Below are positions 55,468 through 64,000 of a DNA stretch of 64,000 nt, piece by piece. The notes beneath the pieces are model-generated. The model worked only from the letters and a program-made list of their open reading frames with translations, was not told where the DNA came from and made no database searches. The stretch is from Azospirillum sp. B21 (GTDB taxonomy: Bacteria > Pseudomonadota > Alphaproteobacteria > Azospirillales > Azospirillaceae), in NCBI RefSeq assembly GCF_008364825.1, contig NZ_VTTO01000001.1, positions 248,001 to 312,000 of the forward strand. The letters run 5' to 3'. The position numbers and the translations under genes are program-made. Within the stretch, counting starts at the first letter, position 1. Each line of letters starts with the position of its first letter.

Positions 55468-55770
55468 TCAGGCCGTTACTGTCTTGCGGACCCGTGGCTT
55501 GCGCGCCTTGGGGGACTCGGCCGCCACGGCTTCCGGCTCGACGCCGTTCTGATCGGCTGTCTTGACGGCCTTCGGCCTGGCATTCGTCGTCTTGCGCGGC
55601 GCCTTTACGACCGCCACCACCGAGGAGCGGTCAGGAATGGCTGCCGCTTCCGCCAGGATCGCACGCTCGGCCTGAAACCAGTGCTCGGCATCGCGCCCTT
55701 CCGGACAGCCCTCGTTCAGCCAGATCGCATAGGCGCGGTCACGGATGCGCTGCTCGACATCCACGGTCAT
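55468..55770 (-). CDS. DUF2934 protein
   Basis: 100 residues. The N-terminal half has the DUF2934 pattern (IRDRAYAIWLNEGCPEGRDA, HWFQAERAI); the rest is a basic, Ala/Lys/Arg-rich tail (PRKTTNARPKAVKTA, SPKARKPRVRKTV) that could bind nucleic acid. Function unknown. ATG 55770 follows GGGGAGATGTG. Confidence 0.82.
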   Translation of the reverse strand: MTVDVEQRIRDRAYAIWLNEGCPEGRDAEHWFQAERAILAEAAAIPDRSSVVAVVKAPRKTTNARPKAVKTADQNGVEPEAVAAESPKARKPRVRKTVTA

Positions 55771-55884
55771 CACATCTCCCCAGGGAATGTTGGTCAGGTC
55801 TGCTGCAATGCAAAGACTGCCGAAATTGTGGGGAGGGTGCAACCAAGCGGATGGTTATCGGCCCTCCGTCCCGGCCATTGACCG

Positions 55885-56892
55885 TCATTCCGATGACGTT
55901 TCGCCGAGCTCGGGTTGCCTGTTCTGCTGAATCTCGCGCCACTTGGCGACATTGCGGTTGTGGTCCGGAAGCGACTTGGCAAAGACATGGCCGCCGGTGC
56001 CGTCGGCAACGAAATACAGGAATTCGTGCCGTTCCGGCTTCATCACCGCTTGCAGCGAGGCCTTGCCCGGATTGGCGATGGGGCCCGGCGGCAACCCGGT
56101 GATCTGATAGGTGTTGTAGGGCGACTCGAGCTTCCAGTCGTTGCGGGTCAATGCCCGCCCAAGTTCACCGCTGCCATCGGTCAAGGCGTAGATCACCGTG
56201 GGATCGGACTGCAGCTTCATGCCGGATTCGAGCCGGTTGACGAAAACGCCCGCCACCCTGGGCCGTTCCGCCGCGACGCCGGTCTCCTTCTCGACGATGG
56301 ACGCCAGCGTCAGCGCCTGCTGCGGAGTCTCATAGGGAAGGTTCGGCTCCCGGTTCTTCCACGCTTCCGCCAGGGCCTGAGTCATCGCCGTCTGCATGCG
56401 CTCTATCAATGCAGGGCGGCTGTCGCCATAGGCGAAGTGGTAGGTCTCCGGAAGGAGGGACCCTTCCTTCGGCGGCTTCGCGATCCCGCCGGTCAACACC
56501 GTCTCGCGTTCAAGCAGCGCCACCACCTGGGCGGAGGTCAGGCCTTCCGGCACGGTAATGCGGCGCACCACGGTGCGGCCCTGGCGCATCTGCTCCAATA
56601 CGCCTTCGATGCTGATTCCGGCGGGGAATTGGTACTCGCCGGCCTTCAACTCACGGAAGGTTCCGGTCAGCTTGGCCGCTGCGGCAAACACCAGAGGCGA
56701 CCCGATCACGCCGGAGTCGCCCAGCGTGATGGCAATGGCCTCCAACCCGCTGCCGCGGGGGATGACGACCGTCTCGGCTTGTTCAAGCGGGCCGGGAGCC
56801 GTGTAGCGCTGGAACCCCCAGACGCCCACCCCGCCCGCCGCAGCGGCTGCGAGGGCCAGCGTCCCCGCGAACAATCGGAGACCCCAGCCCAT
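55885..56892 (-). CDS. mltG: Endolytic murein transglycosylase MltG
   Basis: 335 residues. N-terminal transmembrane anchor (about 5-27) then a LysM-like region and the YceG domain with the catalytic Glu201 in LTLASIVEKETGVAAERPRV, and SDPTVIYALTDG, then NTYQITGLPPGPIANPG. It cleaves nascent glycan strands and helps end their synthesis. ATG 56892 follows GAGGTGAGCG. It ends the fatty-acid synthesis operon, 49 bp after fabF, a common arrangement. Confidence 0.93.
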   Translation of the reverse strand: MGWGLRLFAGTLALAAAAAGGVGVWGFQRYTAPGPLEQAETVVIPRGSGLEAIAITLGDSGVIGSPLVFAAAAKLTGTFRELKAGEYQFPAGISIEGVLEQMRQGRTVVRRITVPEGLTSAQVVALLERETVLTGGIAKPPKEGSLLPETYHFAYGDSRPALIERMQTAMTQALAEAWKNREPNLPYETPQQALTLASIVEKETGVAAERPRVAGVFVNRLESGMKLQSDPTVIYALTDGSGELGRALTRNDWKLESPYNTYQITGLPPGPIANPGKASLQAVMKPERHEFLYFVADGTGGHVFAKSLPDHNRNVAKWREIQQNRQPELGETSSE

Positions 56893-56941
56893 CGCTCACC
56901 TCATGAAGGCCGTGAATCGCAACGCCGGTGCGGGGCTTCGC

Positions 56942-58204
56942 TTACGCGAATTCCTTGAACACCAGCGAGGCGTTGGTGCCGCCGAACCCGAAGGAGTTCG
57001 ACAGGGCGGCGCGGACACGGCGCTCCTGCGCCACCTTGGGCACCAGATTCACGCCCATGCAGCTTTCCGAGGGATTCTCGAGATTCAGCGTGGGCGGAAC
57101 GATGCCGTGGTTGATCGCCTTGATCGAGTAGATCGCCTCGACCGCACCGGCGGCGCCCAGCAGGTGGCCGATGGCCGACTTGGTGGACGACATCGCCAGA
57201 TTGTCCATGGCATCGCCGAACAGACGCTTCACAGCGCCAAGCTCGATCTCGTCGCCGAGCGGCGTCGAGGTGCCATGGGCGTTGACGTAATCAACCTCGG
57301 ACGGGTTCATCCCGGCACGCTTCAGCGCGGCCTTCATGGCGCGGAAACCGCCGTTGCCGTCTTCCGCCGGAGCCGAGATGTGGTGGGCATCGCCCGACAT
57401 GCCGTAGCCGACGACCTCGGCATAGATGGTGGCGCCGCGCTTCTTGGCGTGCTCCAACTCTTCCAGCACGACGACACCGGCACCCTCGCCGATAACGAAG
57501 CCGTCACGATCCTTGTCATAGGGCCGCGAGGCCTTTTCGGGCGTGTCGTTGAAGCTGGTGGACAGGGCGCGCATGGCGGCGAAGCCGCCGACTCCGAGAC
57601 GGCTGACCGCCGCCTCCGTACCGCCGGCGACCATGACGTCGGCATCGTCCCACATGATCAAACGGGCGGCGTCGCCAATGGCGTGCGCGCCGGTCGAGCA
57701 GGCGGTGACGACCGCGTGGTTGGGGCCCTTGAAGCCGTGCTGGATTGAAATGTGGCCGGAGGCCAGATTGATCAGGCAGGCCGGGATGAAAAAGGGCGAC
57801 AGGCGGCGCGGACCCTTTTCTGCCAGGGTCACGGCGCCATCGGCGATGCCCGGAAGGCCGCCGATGCCGGAACCGACCATGACGCCGGTCCGTTCGCGCT
57901 CTTCATCGGTCTGGGGAACCCAGCCGGAATCCTTGATTGCTTCCTGTGCCGCGGCGATGGCGAAGATGATGAAGTCATCCATCTTGCGCTGATCCTTCGG
58001 CGGAACGAAGGCGTCGGCGTTGAACTCGCCCTCACCCGTTCCGCGCGGGAGCTGCCCGGCGACCTTGGAGGCCAGGTCCGAAGCGTCGAACCCCGTGATG
58101 CCGCGGATTCCCGACTGCCCGGAAATCAGCCGCTCCCAGTTCAGCGTGTGGCCGACGCCGAGCGGCGTGACCATACCGAGGCCGGTGACGACGACACGTC
58201 TCAT
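56942..58204 (-). CDS. fabF: 3-oxoacyl-ACP synthase II
   Basis: 420 residues. The catalytic Cys is in AVVTACSTGAHAIGDAA, with His in NAHGTSTPLGDEIE and KSAIGHLLGAAGAVEA. It elongates fatty acids with malonyl-ACP. ATG 58204 gives the typical MRRVVVTGLGMVTPLG start. Confidence 0.95.
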   Translation of the reverse strand: MRRVVVTGLGMVTPLGVGHTLNWERLISGQSGIRGITGFDASDLASKVAGQLPRGTGEGEFNADAFVPPKDQRKMDDFIIFAIAAAQEAIKDSGWVPQTDEERERTGVMVGSGIGGLPGIADGAVTLAEKGPRRLSPFFIPACLINLASGHISIQHGFKGPNHAVVTACSTGAHAIGDAARLIMWDDADVMVAGGTEAAVSRLGVGGFAAMRALSTSFNDTPEKASRPYDKDRDGFVIGEGAGVVVLEELEHAKKRGATIYAEVVGYGMSGDAHHISAPAEDGNGGFRAMKAALKRAGMNPSEVDYVNAHGTSTPLGDEIELGAVKRLFGDAMDNLAMSSTKSAIGHLLGAAGAVEAIYSIKAINHGIVPPTLNLENPSESCMGVNLVPKVAQERRVRAALSNSFGFGGTNASLVFKEFA

Positions 58205-58331
58205 GAGGCTGTTCCTTGACCTTTCCTCGAAATAACTGTCGACGAACAAGTCGTCGACGGCCAGGCCCCGCGTTGCGGATGAAGCAGGTGCGGTTTGCCT
58301 GGCCCTCGGGGGCTCAATGCCCGCGGCCCGA

Positions 58332-58571
58332 TCAGGCGGCGGCGTTGGCCTTGATGAAGTCGATGGCGTCCTTCACCGACAGGATCTTCTCCGCGGCGTC
58401 GTCCGGGATCTCGACACCGAACTCCTCCTCGAAGGCCATGACCAGCTCGACGGTGTCGAGGCTGTCGGCGCCCAGATCGTCGATGAAGGAGGCGTTCTCC
58501 ACCACCTTCGACTCCTCGACACCCAGGTGGTCCACAACGATCTTCTTCACGCGCTCGGCGATGTCGCTCAT
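58332..58571 (-). CDS. acpP: Acyl carrier protein
   Basis: 79 residues. The phosphopantetheine Ser37 is in [20 protein letters not shown]. Acidic helical bundle. Carries acyl chains in fatty-acid synthesis. 127 bp before fabF and 188 bp after fabG. Confidence 0.97.
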   Translation of the reverse strand: MSDIAERVKKIVVDHLGVEESKVVENASFIDDLGADSLDTVELVMAFEEEFGVEIPDDAAEKILSVKDAIDFIKANAAA

Positions 58572-58759
58572 CTTTTAAGACCTTCCAATCCTTGAAACCG
58601 CTCGGGATAATCCGGTCGGAGCAACACGCGAAGAACGTGCCGTCCTGCCGCGAAAAGCCCCGTCCGATAACACATTTCAGCAGCCTTGACCAGCACCCGC
58701 GAGGGAGCCGGGTTGGCGCCGTTCTTCACACGTGGCGATGCCGCCCCGTCCGATCCTCA

Positions 58760-59497
58760 TCAGATCATGGCCATGCCGCCGTTGATGTGCAGCGTCTGGC
58801 CGGTGACGTAGGCGGCCTCCTCGCTCGCGAGGTACACGACCCCGGCGGCGATCTCTTCCGGCTGGCCCATGCGGCCGGCCGGAATGGCGGGGAGCAGCTT
58901 CTGCTTCTGCTCGTCGTTCAGGGCGTCGGTCATGGCCGTGGCGATGAAGCCCGGCGCGACGCAGTTGACGGTGATGTTGCGCGAGGCCAGTTCGGCCGCC
59001 AGCGATTTCGACATGCCGATCAAGCCGGCCTTCGACGCGGCGTAGTTGGCCTGGCCCGGATTACCGGTGACGCCGACAACCGACGTGATGTTGACGATGC
59101 GGCCCCAGCGGCGCTTCATCATGCCGCGCATGGCAGCCCGCGACAGGCGGAAGGCCGCCGTCAGGTTCACGTCGATCACCGACTGCCAATCCTCGTCCTT
59201 CATCCGCATCGCGATCTGGTCGCGGGTCAGGCCGGCATTGTTGACGAGAATGTCGATCTTGCCCAGCGCCGCCTCGGCGTCCTTGAACAGCTGCTCGGTC
59301 GCCGCGGCGTCGGCGAGGTTGCCGGGCACGACGAAGGCGCGCTCGCCCAACTCGGCGGCCAGCGCCTCCAGCGGGGCGACACGGGTGCCGGACAGCGCGA
59401 CGGCAGCACCCCGGGCGTACAGGGCGCGGGCGATCGACGCGCCGATGCCGCCGGAAGCGCCGGTGACGAGAGCCGACTTGCCGGTCAGGTCAAACAT
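58760..59497 (-). CDS. fabG: 3-oxoacyl-ACP reductase
   Basis: 245 residues, SDR family. TGASGGIG cofactor loop, NNAG, Ser-Tyr-Lys triad (ITSVVGVTG; YAASK) and typical ending HINGGMAMI. NADPH-dependent reduction of 3-oxoacyl-ACP. ATG 59497 follows GTGAGG. Confidence 0.95.
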   Translation of the reverse strand: MFDLTGKSALVTGASGGIGASIARALYARGAAVALSGTRVAPLEALAAELGERAFVVPGNLADAAATEQLFKDAEAALGKIDILVNNAGLTRDQIAMRMKDEDWQSVIDVNLTAAFRLSRAAMRGMMKRRWGRIVNITSVVGVTGNPGQANYAASKAGLIGMSKSLAAELASRNITVNCVAPGFIATAMTDALNDEQKQKLLPAIPAGRMGQPEEIAAGVVYLASEEAAYVTGQTLHINGGMAMI

Positions 59498-59536
59498 GGA
59501 TGGCCTCACGAGGCTGATGTATCAGGGATCTGAAGG

Positions 59537-60478
59537 TCACAGGGTCTTCAGGAACGACTCGACATCGGCCGGCGTGCCGACCGACACCGCCGCCAGATCC
59601 TTGTCGATGCGCTTGGTCAGTCCGGCGAGCACCTTGCCCGACCCGACTTCGACCAGCCGTTCGACACCCTGTTCCTTCATGGAGAGAACGCACTCGCGCC
59701 AGCGGACCATGCCGGTCACCTGCTCCACCAGCAGACGGCGGATGGCGTTCGGGTCCGACACGGCCGATGCGGTGACATTGGCGATGACCGGAACGACCGG
59801 CGCGGAAATGGTGACGTTCGCCAGTGCCTCCGCCATCGCATCGGCGGCAGGCTGCATCAGCGAGCAATGGAAGGGAGCCGACACCGGCAGCCGGACCGAA
59901 CGCTTCAGCCCGCGTTCGGCAGCCAGCACGATGGCGCGGTCGATGGCATCGGCGCTGCCGGAGATCACCACCTGCCCGACCGAATTGTCGTTGGCGATGC
60001 TGCACACCTCGCCCTGGGCGGCGTCGGCGGCGATCGCCTGTGCCTGGTCCAGATCGGCCCCCAGCAGGGCAGCCATGGCACCCTTGCCGACCGGCACCGC
60101 CTTCTGCATCGCCTGACCGCGCAGCTTCAGCAGGCGCGCGGTGTCGGCCAACGTAAAGGCGCCGGCGGCGCAGAGCGCGGAATATTCGCCCAGCGAGTGG
60201 CCCGCGACGAAGGCGGCATGCTTCGACAGGTCGACCCCGCCCTCGCTCGCCAGGACCCGCATCACCGCGACGCTGACCGCCATCAGGGCCGGCTGCGCGT
60301 TCTCGGTCAAGGTCAGGTCGGCCTCGGGGCCTTCGGCCATCAGGCGCGACAGCCGCTGGTTCAGCGCGTCGTCCACCTCTTCAAAAGTGAGACGAGCGAC
60401 TTCGAACGCCTCGGCGAGTTCGCGGCCCATGCCGACGGCCTGGCTGCCCTGCCCCGGAAAGACGAACGCCCTGGTCAT
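59537..60478 (-). CDS. fabD: Malonyl-CoA:ACP transacylase
   Basis: 313 residues. GQGSQAVGMG at the start, active Ser in AGHSLGEYSALCAAG, and the His of VSAPFHCSLMQPA. Loads malonyl on ACP. First gene of the fab operon (fabD-fabG-acpP-fabF-mltG). Confidence 0.96.
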   Translation of the reverse strand: MTRAFVFPGQGSQAVGMGRELAEAFEVARLTFEEVDDALNQRLSRLMAEGPEADLTLTENAQPALMAVSVAVMRVLASEGGVDLSKHAAFVAGHSLGEYSALCAAGAFTLADTARLLKLRGQAMQKAVPVGKGAMAALLGADLDQAQAIAADAAQGEVCSIANDNSVGQVVISGSADAIDRAIVLAAERGLKRSVRLPVSAPFHCSLMQPAADAMAEALANVTISAPVVPVIANVTASAVSDPNAIRRLLVEQVTGMVRWRECVLSMKEQGVERLVEVGSGKVLAGLTKRIDKDLAAVSVGTPADVESFLKTL

Positions 60479-60770
60479 GCTTCGGTGAAACCCTGGATGA
60501 AAGCGCCCCGCCCCTGCGGCGGCACCATGGATTGGGCGACAGTCATACCCTCACTTTTTAGCAAGTCAAGCGACGCGCGATGACCAAAGCGCCAATGGCA
60601 CGATAAAACGCTGCGTAATAAGGCAGAACGCCCACGAAAAACCGCCGGGTGGACGGGGTTGTTCGCGGGCGTTGCCCGCCGGGTCTTGCGCTGTTTCCTG
60701 CGCCGCAAACAAAGCGCACAAATCAAGGGCGGATCACGGGGAGATCAGGGGGCGGATCGGGGACGGACGG

Positions 60771-61757
60771 TCAGGCTTTGCCGACCAGCGCCACCCGGGT
60801 CCAGGGCCTCACCTGGGCCAGCGCCTCCAACACCATCGGCCCGACCAGCCCGGAGATCAGCGCAACGCAGAAGATCACCCCGTCCCCGGCATCCATGCGG
60901 TGCAGCAACACGCGGGCCCCGGCGGCGAACATCGCGTGATGCAGATAGATTGCGTAGGAAGACGCCCCCACCATGCGGAAGACCCGGCTCGACGGCATTG
61001 CATGGAGAAGGGTCACCGCTCCGCCCATGCCGCACAGCAGGGCAACGCTGCTGTTCCAGCCAAAATGGGGCAGATACCCCCAGAGCGAGGACTGGTGCAG
61101 CGCAACCCCCACCCCCAGCGCCATCCCGGCGCCACCCAGAAGCACATTGCGCGGCACCAGCGCACGAAAGCGGGTCACCCCGACACCCAGAAGGAAATGA
61201 GGCAACAGGAAGAAGGCCTCGTTCACCGACAGGACATTCGAGTCGAAATGCACGGTCAGGCAGGCGATCACCGCCAGCGCCAGCGCCAGCGCAAATCTGC
61301 CCGGCCGATCCATCAGGTTCGCCGCATCGAGAAGGGCCACCGCGGAGAAGATCAGGAACAGCGCCTGCAGGTACCAGAAATGGGCATAGGGGAAGACGTA
61401 GATCCGCCACATCGAATCGGGGACATAGGTCCCGTTGGCACCGGGTGCGTGAGTCTGCAGGAAATAGAAGAGAGCGGACACCACCAGGAACGGGAAGCCC
61501 AACCGGCGCAGCTTCTTGAGGAAGAAGGTCGTCAGCTGCTCGATCCGGGCGGGGTTCAGGGCATAGACCAGCCCGGAGATGAAGGTGAAGAGCGGCATGC
61601 GAATCAGCTCGAAGCTGTCGGTGGCGTATCGGTAGATCGATCCGTCCGCCACCTGCATGCCCGCCCCGGGAATGCCGACAACATGGTAGGCGACCAGCAG
61701 GATGCAGGCGAGCCCCCGCAACTCCACCACATGATACGGTAACAGGTTCTTGCGCAT
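60771..61757 (-). CDS. Acyltransferase 3 family membrane protein
   Basis: 328 residues, about 10 transmembrane helices. Starts LPYHVVELRGLACILLVAYH (a variant of the family RGxxxxxVxxxH motif). It transfers acyl groups to surface glycans (OafA/NodX/ExoZ family). ATG 61757 follows GGAGTAGCC; the frame is open upstream but that part is not hydrophobic. No partner gene is adjacent. Confidence 0.86.
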   Translation of the reverse strand: MRKNLLPYHVVELRGLACILLVAYHVVGIPGAGMQVADGSIYRYATDSFELIRMPLFTFISGLVYALNPARIEQLTTFFLKKLRRLGFPFLVVSALFYFLQTHAPGANGTYVPDSMWRIYVFPYAHFWYLQALFLIFSAVALLDAANLMDRPGRFALALALAVIACLTVHFDSNVLSVNEAFFLLPHFLLGVGVTRFRALVPRNVLLGGAGMALGVGVALHQSSLWGYLPHFGWNSSVALLCGMGGAVTLLHAMPSSRVFRMVGASSYAIYLHHAMFAAGARVLLHRMDAGDGVIFCVALISGLVGPMVLEALAQVRPWTRVALVGKA

Positions 61758-62177
61758 GGCTACTCCGGACACCGGGCTATCGTCGCCGCCTGGGGGCCGA
61801 ACGGCCCGGATGTACCGGACCGCAAGCTCCGCCTTGAGCGACCTGCGGAACATGGCGCCTGCGCAGGTCGATTGCACTTCGGTCAAATGCGCTGAAGATA
61901 TCCCGCGCGATATCCACTGTTGCACCGGGCCTACCTAGCGCACGGCCGGAGCGACGCGCCCGGGCTCATCCGGCCGGTTCCCTACCAAGGCGATGGATTT
62001 TCCGAAGGTAGGAGCGCGAGCGGCCGGATTTTCTCTTGCTACCACCGCCGGCCTGTGCATACTGCGCCGCTTCATAACTCCTTGCCGGCGGTCCGCCGTC
62101 GGCTAGGCCCGGGCGGCTGATCCGATCCATGAGGGATGGGGCGCAGCGCCGGACCATGAACAGCCATGGGGAGTGCA
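61758..62177. other. Divergent region between the acyltransferase and rpsF
   Basis: 420 bp without a coding frame. It contains GATATC twice (61897-61902 and 61909-61914) in an imperfect palindrome, a candidate rpsF promoter at 62036 and a leader of about 105 nt that could bind the S6-S18 complex; no such motif could be confirmed. Confidence 0.4.
62036..62063 (+). promoter_or_regulatory. Possible promoter of the rpsF operon
   Basis: TTGCTA (62036-62041), 16-bp spacer, CATACT (62058-62063), about 115 bp before rpsF. Confidence 0.35.
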
Positions 62178-62618
62178 ATGGCACTTTACGAGTGCGTGCT
62201 GATCGCGCGCCAAGACATTTCGGCCGCCCAGGCCGAGCAGCTCTCTGAGCAGTTCGCCCAGATCGTCCGCGACAACGGCGGCACGATCGCCAAGAGCGAA
62301 TACTGGGGTCTGAAGACCCTCACCTACAAGATCAAGAAGAACCGCAAGGGTCACTACACCCTCTTCAACATCGACGCGCCGGCCGCCGCCGTCGCCGAGA
62401 TGGAGCGGAACATGAGCATCAGCGAAGACGTGCTGCGCTTCATGACCGTGCGTGTCGACGCCCTCGATGCCAACCCGTCGGCGATGATGCAGAGCCGCAA
62501 CGAGCGTGGTGAGCGCGGCGACCGTGGCGACCGTGGCCCGCGTCGCTTCGACGACCGTGGCCCGCGTCCGCCGCGCCGCCAGGAAAACGTTGCCGCCGTC
62601 GAAGGGGAGACCGCGTAA
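62178..62618 (+). CDS. rpsF: Ribosomal protein S6
   Basis: 146 residues. Family pattern [19 protein letters not shown], then [19 protein letters not shown]. The C-terminal extension (about 105-146) is rich in R-G-D ([10 protein letters not shown]), longer than in E. coli. ATG 62178 follows GGGGAG. First gene of rpsF-rpsR-DUF2232-rplI. Confidence 0.96.
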   Translation: MALYECVLIARQDISAAQAEQLSEQFAQIVRDNGGTIAKSEYWGLKTLTYKIKKNRKGHYTLFNIDAPAAAVAEMERNMSISEDVLRFMTVRVDALDANPSAMMQSRNERGERGDRGDRGPRRFDDRGPRPPRRQENVAAVEGETA

Positions 62619-62888
62619 ATGTCCGACAAGCAGACCACGGGCGCTCCCGCCCGCACCGGCGGCGCCCGCCGCCCGTTCTTCCGCCGCCGCAAGACCTGCC
62701 CGTTCTCGGGTGCGAACGCTCCGGCGATCGACTACAAGGACGTCAAGCTGCTGTCCCGCTTCATCTCCGAGCGCGGGAAGATCGTCCCGAGCCGCATCAC
62801 CGCGGTCTCGACGAAGAAGCAGCGCGAACTGGCCCGCGCCATCAAGCGCGCCCGTTTCCTGGCCCTTCTCCCCTACGTGGTGAAGTAA
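62619..62888 (+). CDS. rpsR: Ribosomal protein S18
   Basis: 89 residues. Starts directly after the rpsF stop (TAAATG). Pattern [40 protein letters not shown] and [20 protein letters not shown]. Confidence 0.97.
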   Translation: MSDKQTTGAPARTGGARRPFFRRRKTCPFSGANAPAIDYKDVKLLSRFISERGKIVPSRITAVSTKKQRELARAIKRARFLALLPYVVK

Positions 62889-62937
62889 GCCCGGAAAAGG
62901 GCCGATAGGTTTCGGTGAAGGCAGTCAAGGGGTTTCC

Positions 62938-63897
62938 ATGGCCTTGGGTCCGGCCGGTCCGCTGGTGGTCGCCGTCGGCGGCGGTCTGATAAGCGCGTTC
63001 TTCTACCTGTCCGTAATGTTCGGCGGGATGGGAGCGCTGATCCTGGGCTATCTGGCCCCCCTGCCCCTGTTCCTCACGGGACTGTGGCTGGGGGTGCCCG
63101 CGGTGACGGTGGCCGGCCTGGCCGGCGCCGCCGCGGTGATGCTGGGCACCTCCGGCAGCATGCTGGTGGCGCTGTCTTACTTGGTGACCGGGGCCGCCCC
63201 GGCGATCCTGGTGGTGAGGCAGTCGCTTCTGGCGCGCTCCCGAGAGGACGGAACTCTGGAATGGTATCCGCCCGGGCGGGTCCTGATGGGCCTGACCGGG
63301 ATGGGCGTGGCGGCGCTGCTCGCCGCGGTGATCCTGACGCTCGGACAGCCCGGTGGGCTGGAGGGGCTGATGCGGCAGACACTGGCTCGAGTCGTGGAGC
63401 CGGCGTTTCGCATGCAGGGCCAGCAGGCTCCGGATCCCGAGGCATTCTGGGTAGCGGCCGTCCTGCCGGGACTGGTGGCGGTGTCATGGCTTGTCATGAC
63501 GATCGTCAACGCGGTGCTGGCGCAGGGGGCGCTGATGCGGTTCGGCCGCAACCGGCGCCCTGCCATGCGTCTGGCCGAGTTGGAGTTGCCCAACTGGCTG
63601 GCGCCGCTGTTCGCGGTGTCGGTCGCGGCAGCTTCGGTCGTGCCGGGAACCATTGGGTTCCTGGCGGTCAATCTGGCGCTGATCCTGGCGGTTCCTTTCG
63701 CCTTCGCCGGGCTTTCGGTGGTTCATGTATTCGCCAGCAGCCGATCGGCACGCACGCTGATCCTGGTTGGCTTCTACATGATGCTGTTTCTCTTCGGGTG
63801 GCCGATCCTGCTTTTGGTCGGCCTGGGCATGATCGAGCAATGGATCGGGCTGCGCCGCCGGTTTTCCCCCGCGGCCCCCGGTCAGGAGGACGAGTGA
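62938..63897 (+). CDS. DUF2232 membrane protein
   Basis: 319 residues, about eight transmembrane helices, no catalytic motif. In alphaproteobacteria it is commonly found between rpsR and rplI. It shares the operon with a 49-bp gap after rpsR and overlaps rplI by one base (TGATG). Function unknown. Confidence 0.85.
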   Translation: MALGPAGPLVVAVGGGLISAFFYLSVMFGGMGALILGYLAPLPLFLTGLWLGVPAVTVAGLAGAAAVMLGTSGSMLVALSYLVTGAAPAILVVRQSLLARSREDGTLEWYPPGRVLMGLTGMGVAALLAAVILTLGQPGGLEGLMRQTLARVVEPAFRMQGQQAPDPEAFWVAAVLPGLVAVSWLVMTIVNAVLAQGALMRFGRNRRPAMRLAELELPNWLAPLFAVSVAAASVVPGTIGFLAVNLALILAVPFAFAGLSVVHVFASSRSARTLILVGFYMMLFLFGWPILLLVGLGMIEQWIGLRRRFSPAAPGQEDE

Positions 63898-64000
63898 TGG
63901 AAGTTATTCTGCTGGAGCGGGTCGAGAAGCTCGGCCAGATGGGCCAGGTCGTCAATGTGCGTCCCGGCTTCGCCCGCAACTATCTGCTGCCGCAGCGGAA
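63897..64000 (+). CDS. rplI: Ribosomal protein L9 (3' end outside window)
   Basis: 34 residues visible. [19 protein letters not shown], then [14 protein letters not shown], is the L9 N-terminal domain. ATG 63897 overlaps the DUF2232 stop by one base. Confidence 0.95.
   Translation, partial: MEVILLERVEKLGQMGQVVNVRPGFARNYLLPQR

Noticed and set aside
62064..62177. S6-S18 binding motif in the rpsF leader
   Set aside because: Several CATG and GC repeats could pair, but the conserved motif could not be identified.

Overview
The window is high-GC chromosomal DNA from an alphaproteobacterium, most likely Azospirillum or a close relative in the Rhodospirillales (inference). Grounds: rpsF-rpsR-DUF2232-rplI order, a SAM-II riboswitch before metZ, a phasin gene (polyhydroxyalkanoate storage), fabD-fabG-acpP-fabF-mltG order, an EcfG-type general-stress promoter and very many sensor kinases. 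No tRNA, rRNA, CRISPR array, phage or insertion sequence was seen.

Layout. 1-3.0 kb: end of a histidine kinase, then a convergent membrane hybrid kinase. 3.3-6.9 kb: murJ, SAM-II-controlled metZ, phasin. 6.9-11.5 kb: CDF metal exporter, OsmC, YjbH-type exopolysaccharide protein, two small envelope proteins. 11.8-16.1 kb: ECF sigma factor with a long N-terminal extension, Sel1/lytic transglycosylase, small unknowns, a methyltransferase. 16.2-24.3 kb: AsnC-type RAM protein and RhlE helicase, two hydrolases, a lipoprotein, a spermidine-synthase-like protein, parE, a YciA thioesterase, a NifO/ArsC-like protein. 24.5-27.2 kb: ABC importer of the sulfonate/nitrate class. 27.4-29.2 kb: an FtsH protease.

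29.4-38.8 kb is a dense signalling island: binding protein plus SiaA-type PP2C phosphatase, OmpR-type regulator, and on the other strand hybrid kinase, SiaB kinase, SiaC phosphoprotein and soluble histidine kinase, with an HWE-type kinase alongside. It looks like a SiaABC partner switch whose usual diguanylate cyclase output (SiaD) is replaced by two-component proteins; this is the best candidate for an undescribed system. 38.8-44.3 kb: hisE, two tandem 64/65-residue proteins each built from two 20-residue repeats (unknown family), a Crp/Fnr regulator, two membrane proteins and recG.

44.7-55.0 kb is a chemotaxis-type operon in the order mcp, cheR, triple-domain cheW, cheB, response regulator, cheA, with four genes chained by 4-nt overlaps, and a second, divergent mcp with a nearly identical output domain. 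55.2-62 kb: two small proteins, mltG, the fatty-acid synthesis genes and an acyltransferase. 62.2-64 kb: ribosomal proteins S6 and S18, a DUF2232 membrane protein and the start of L9.
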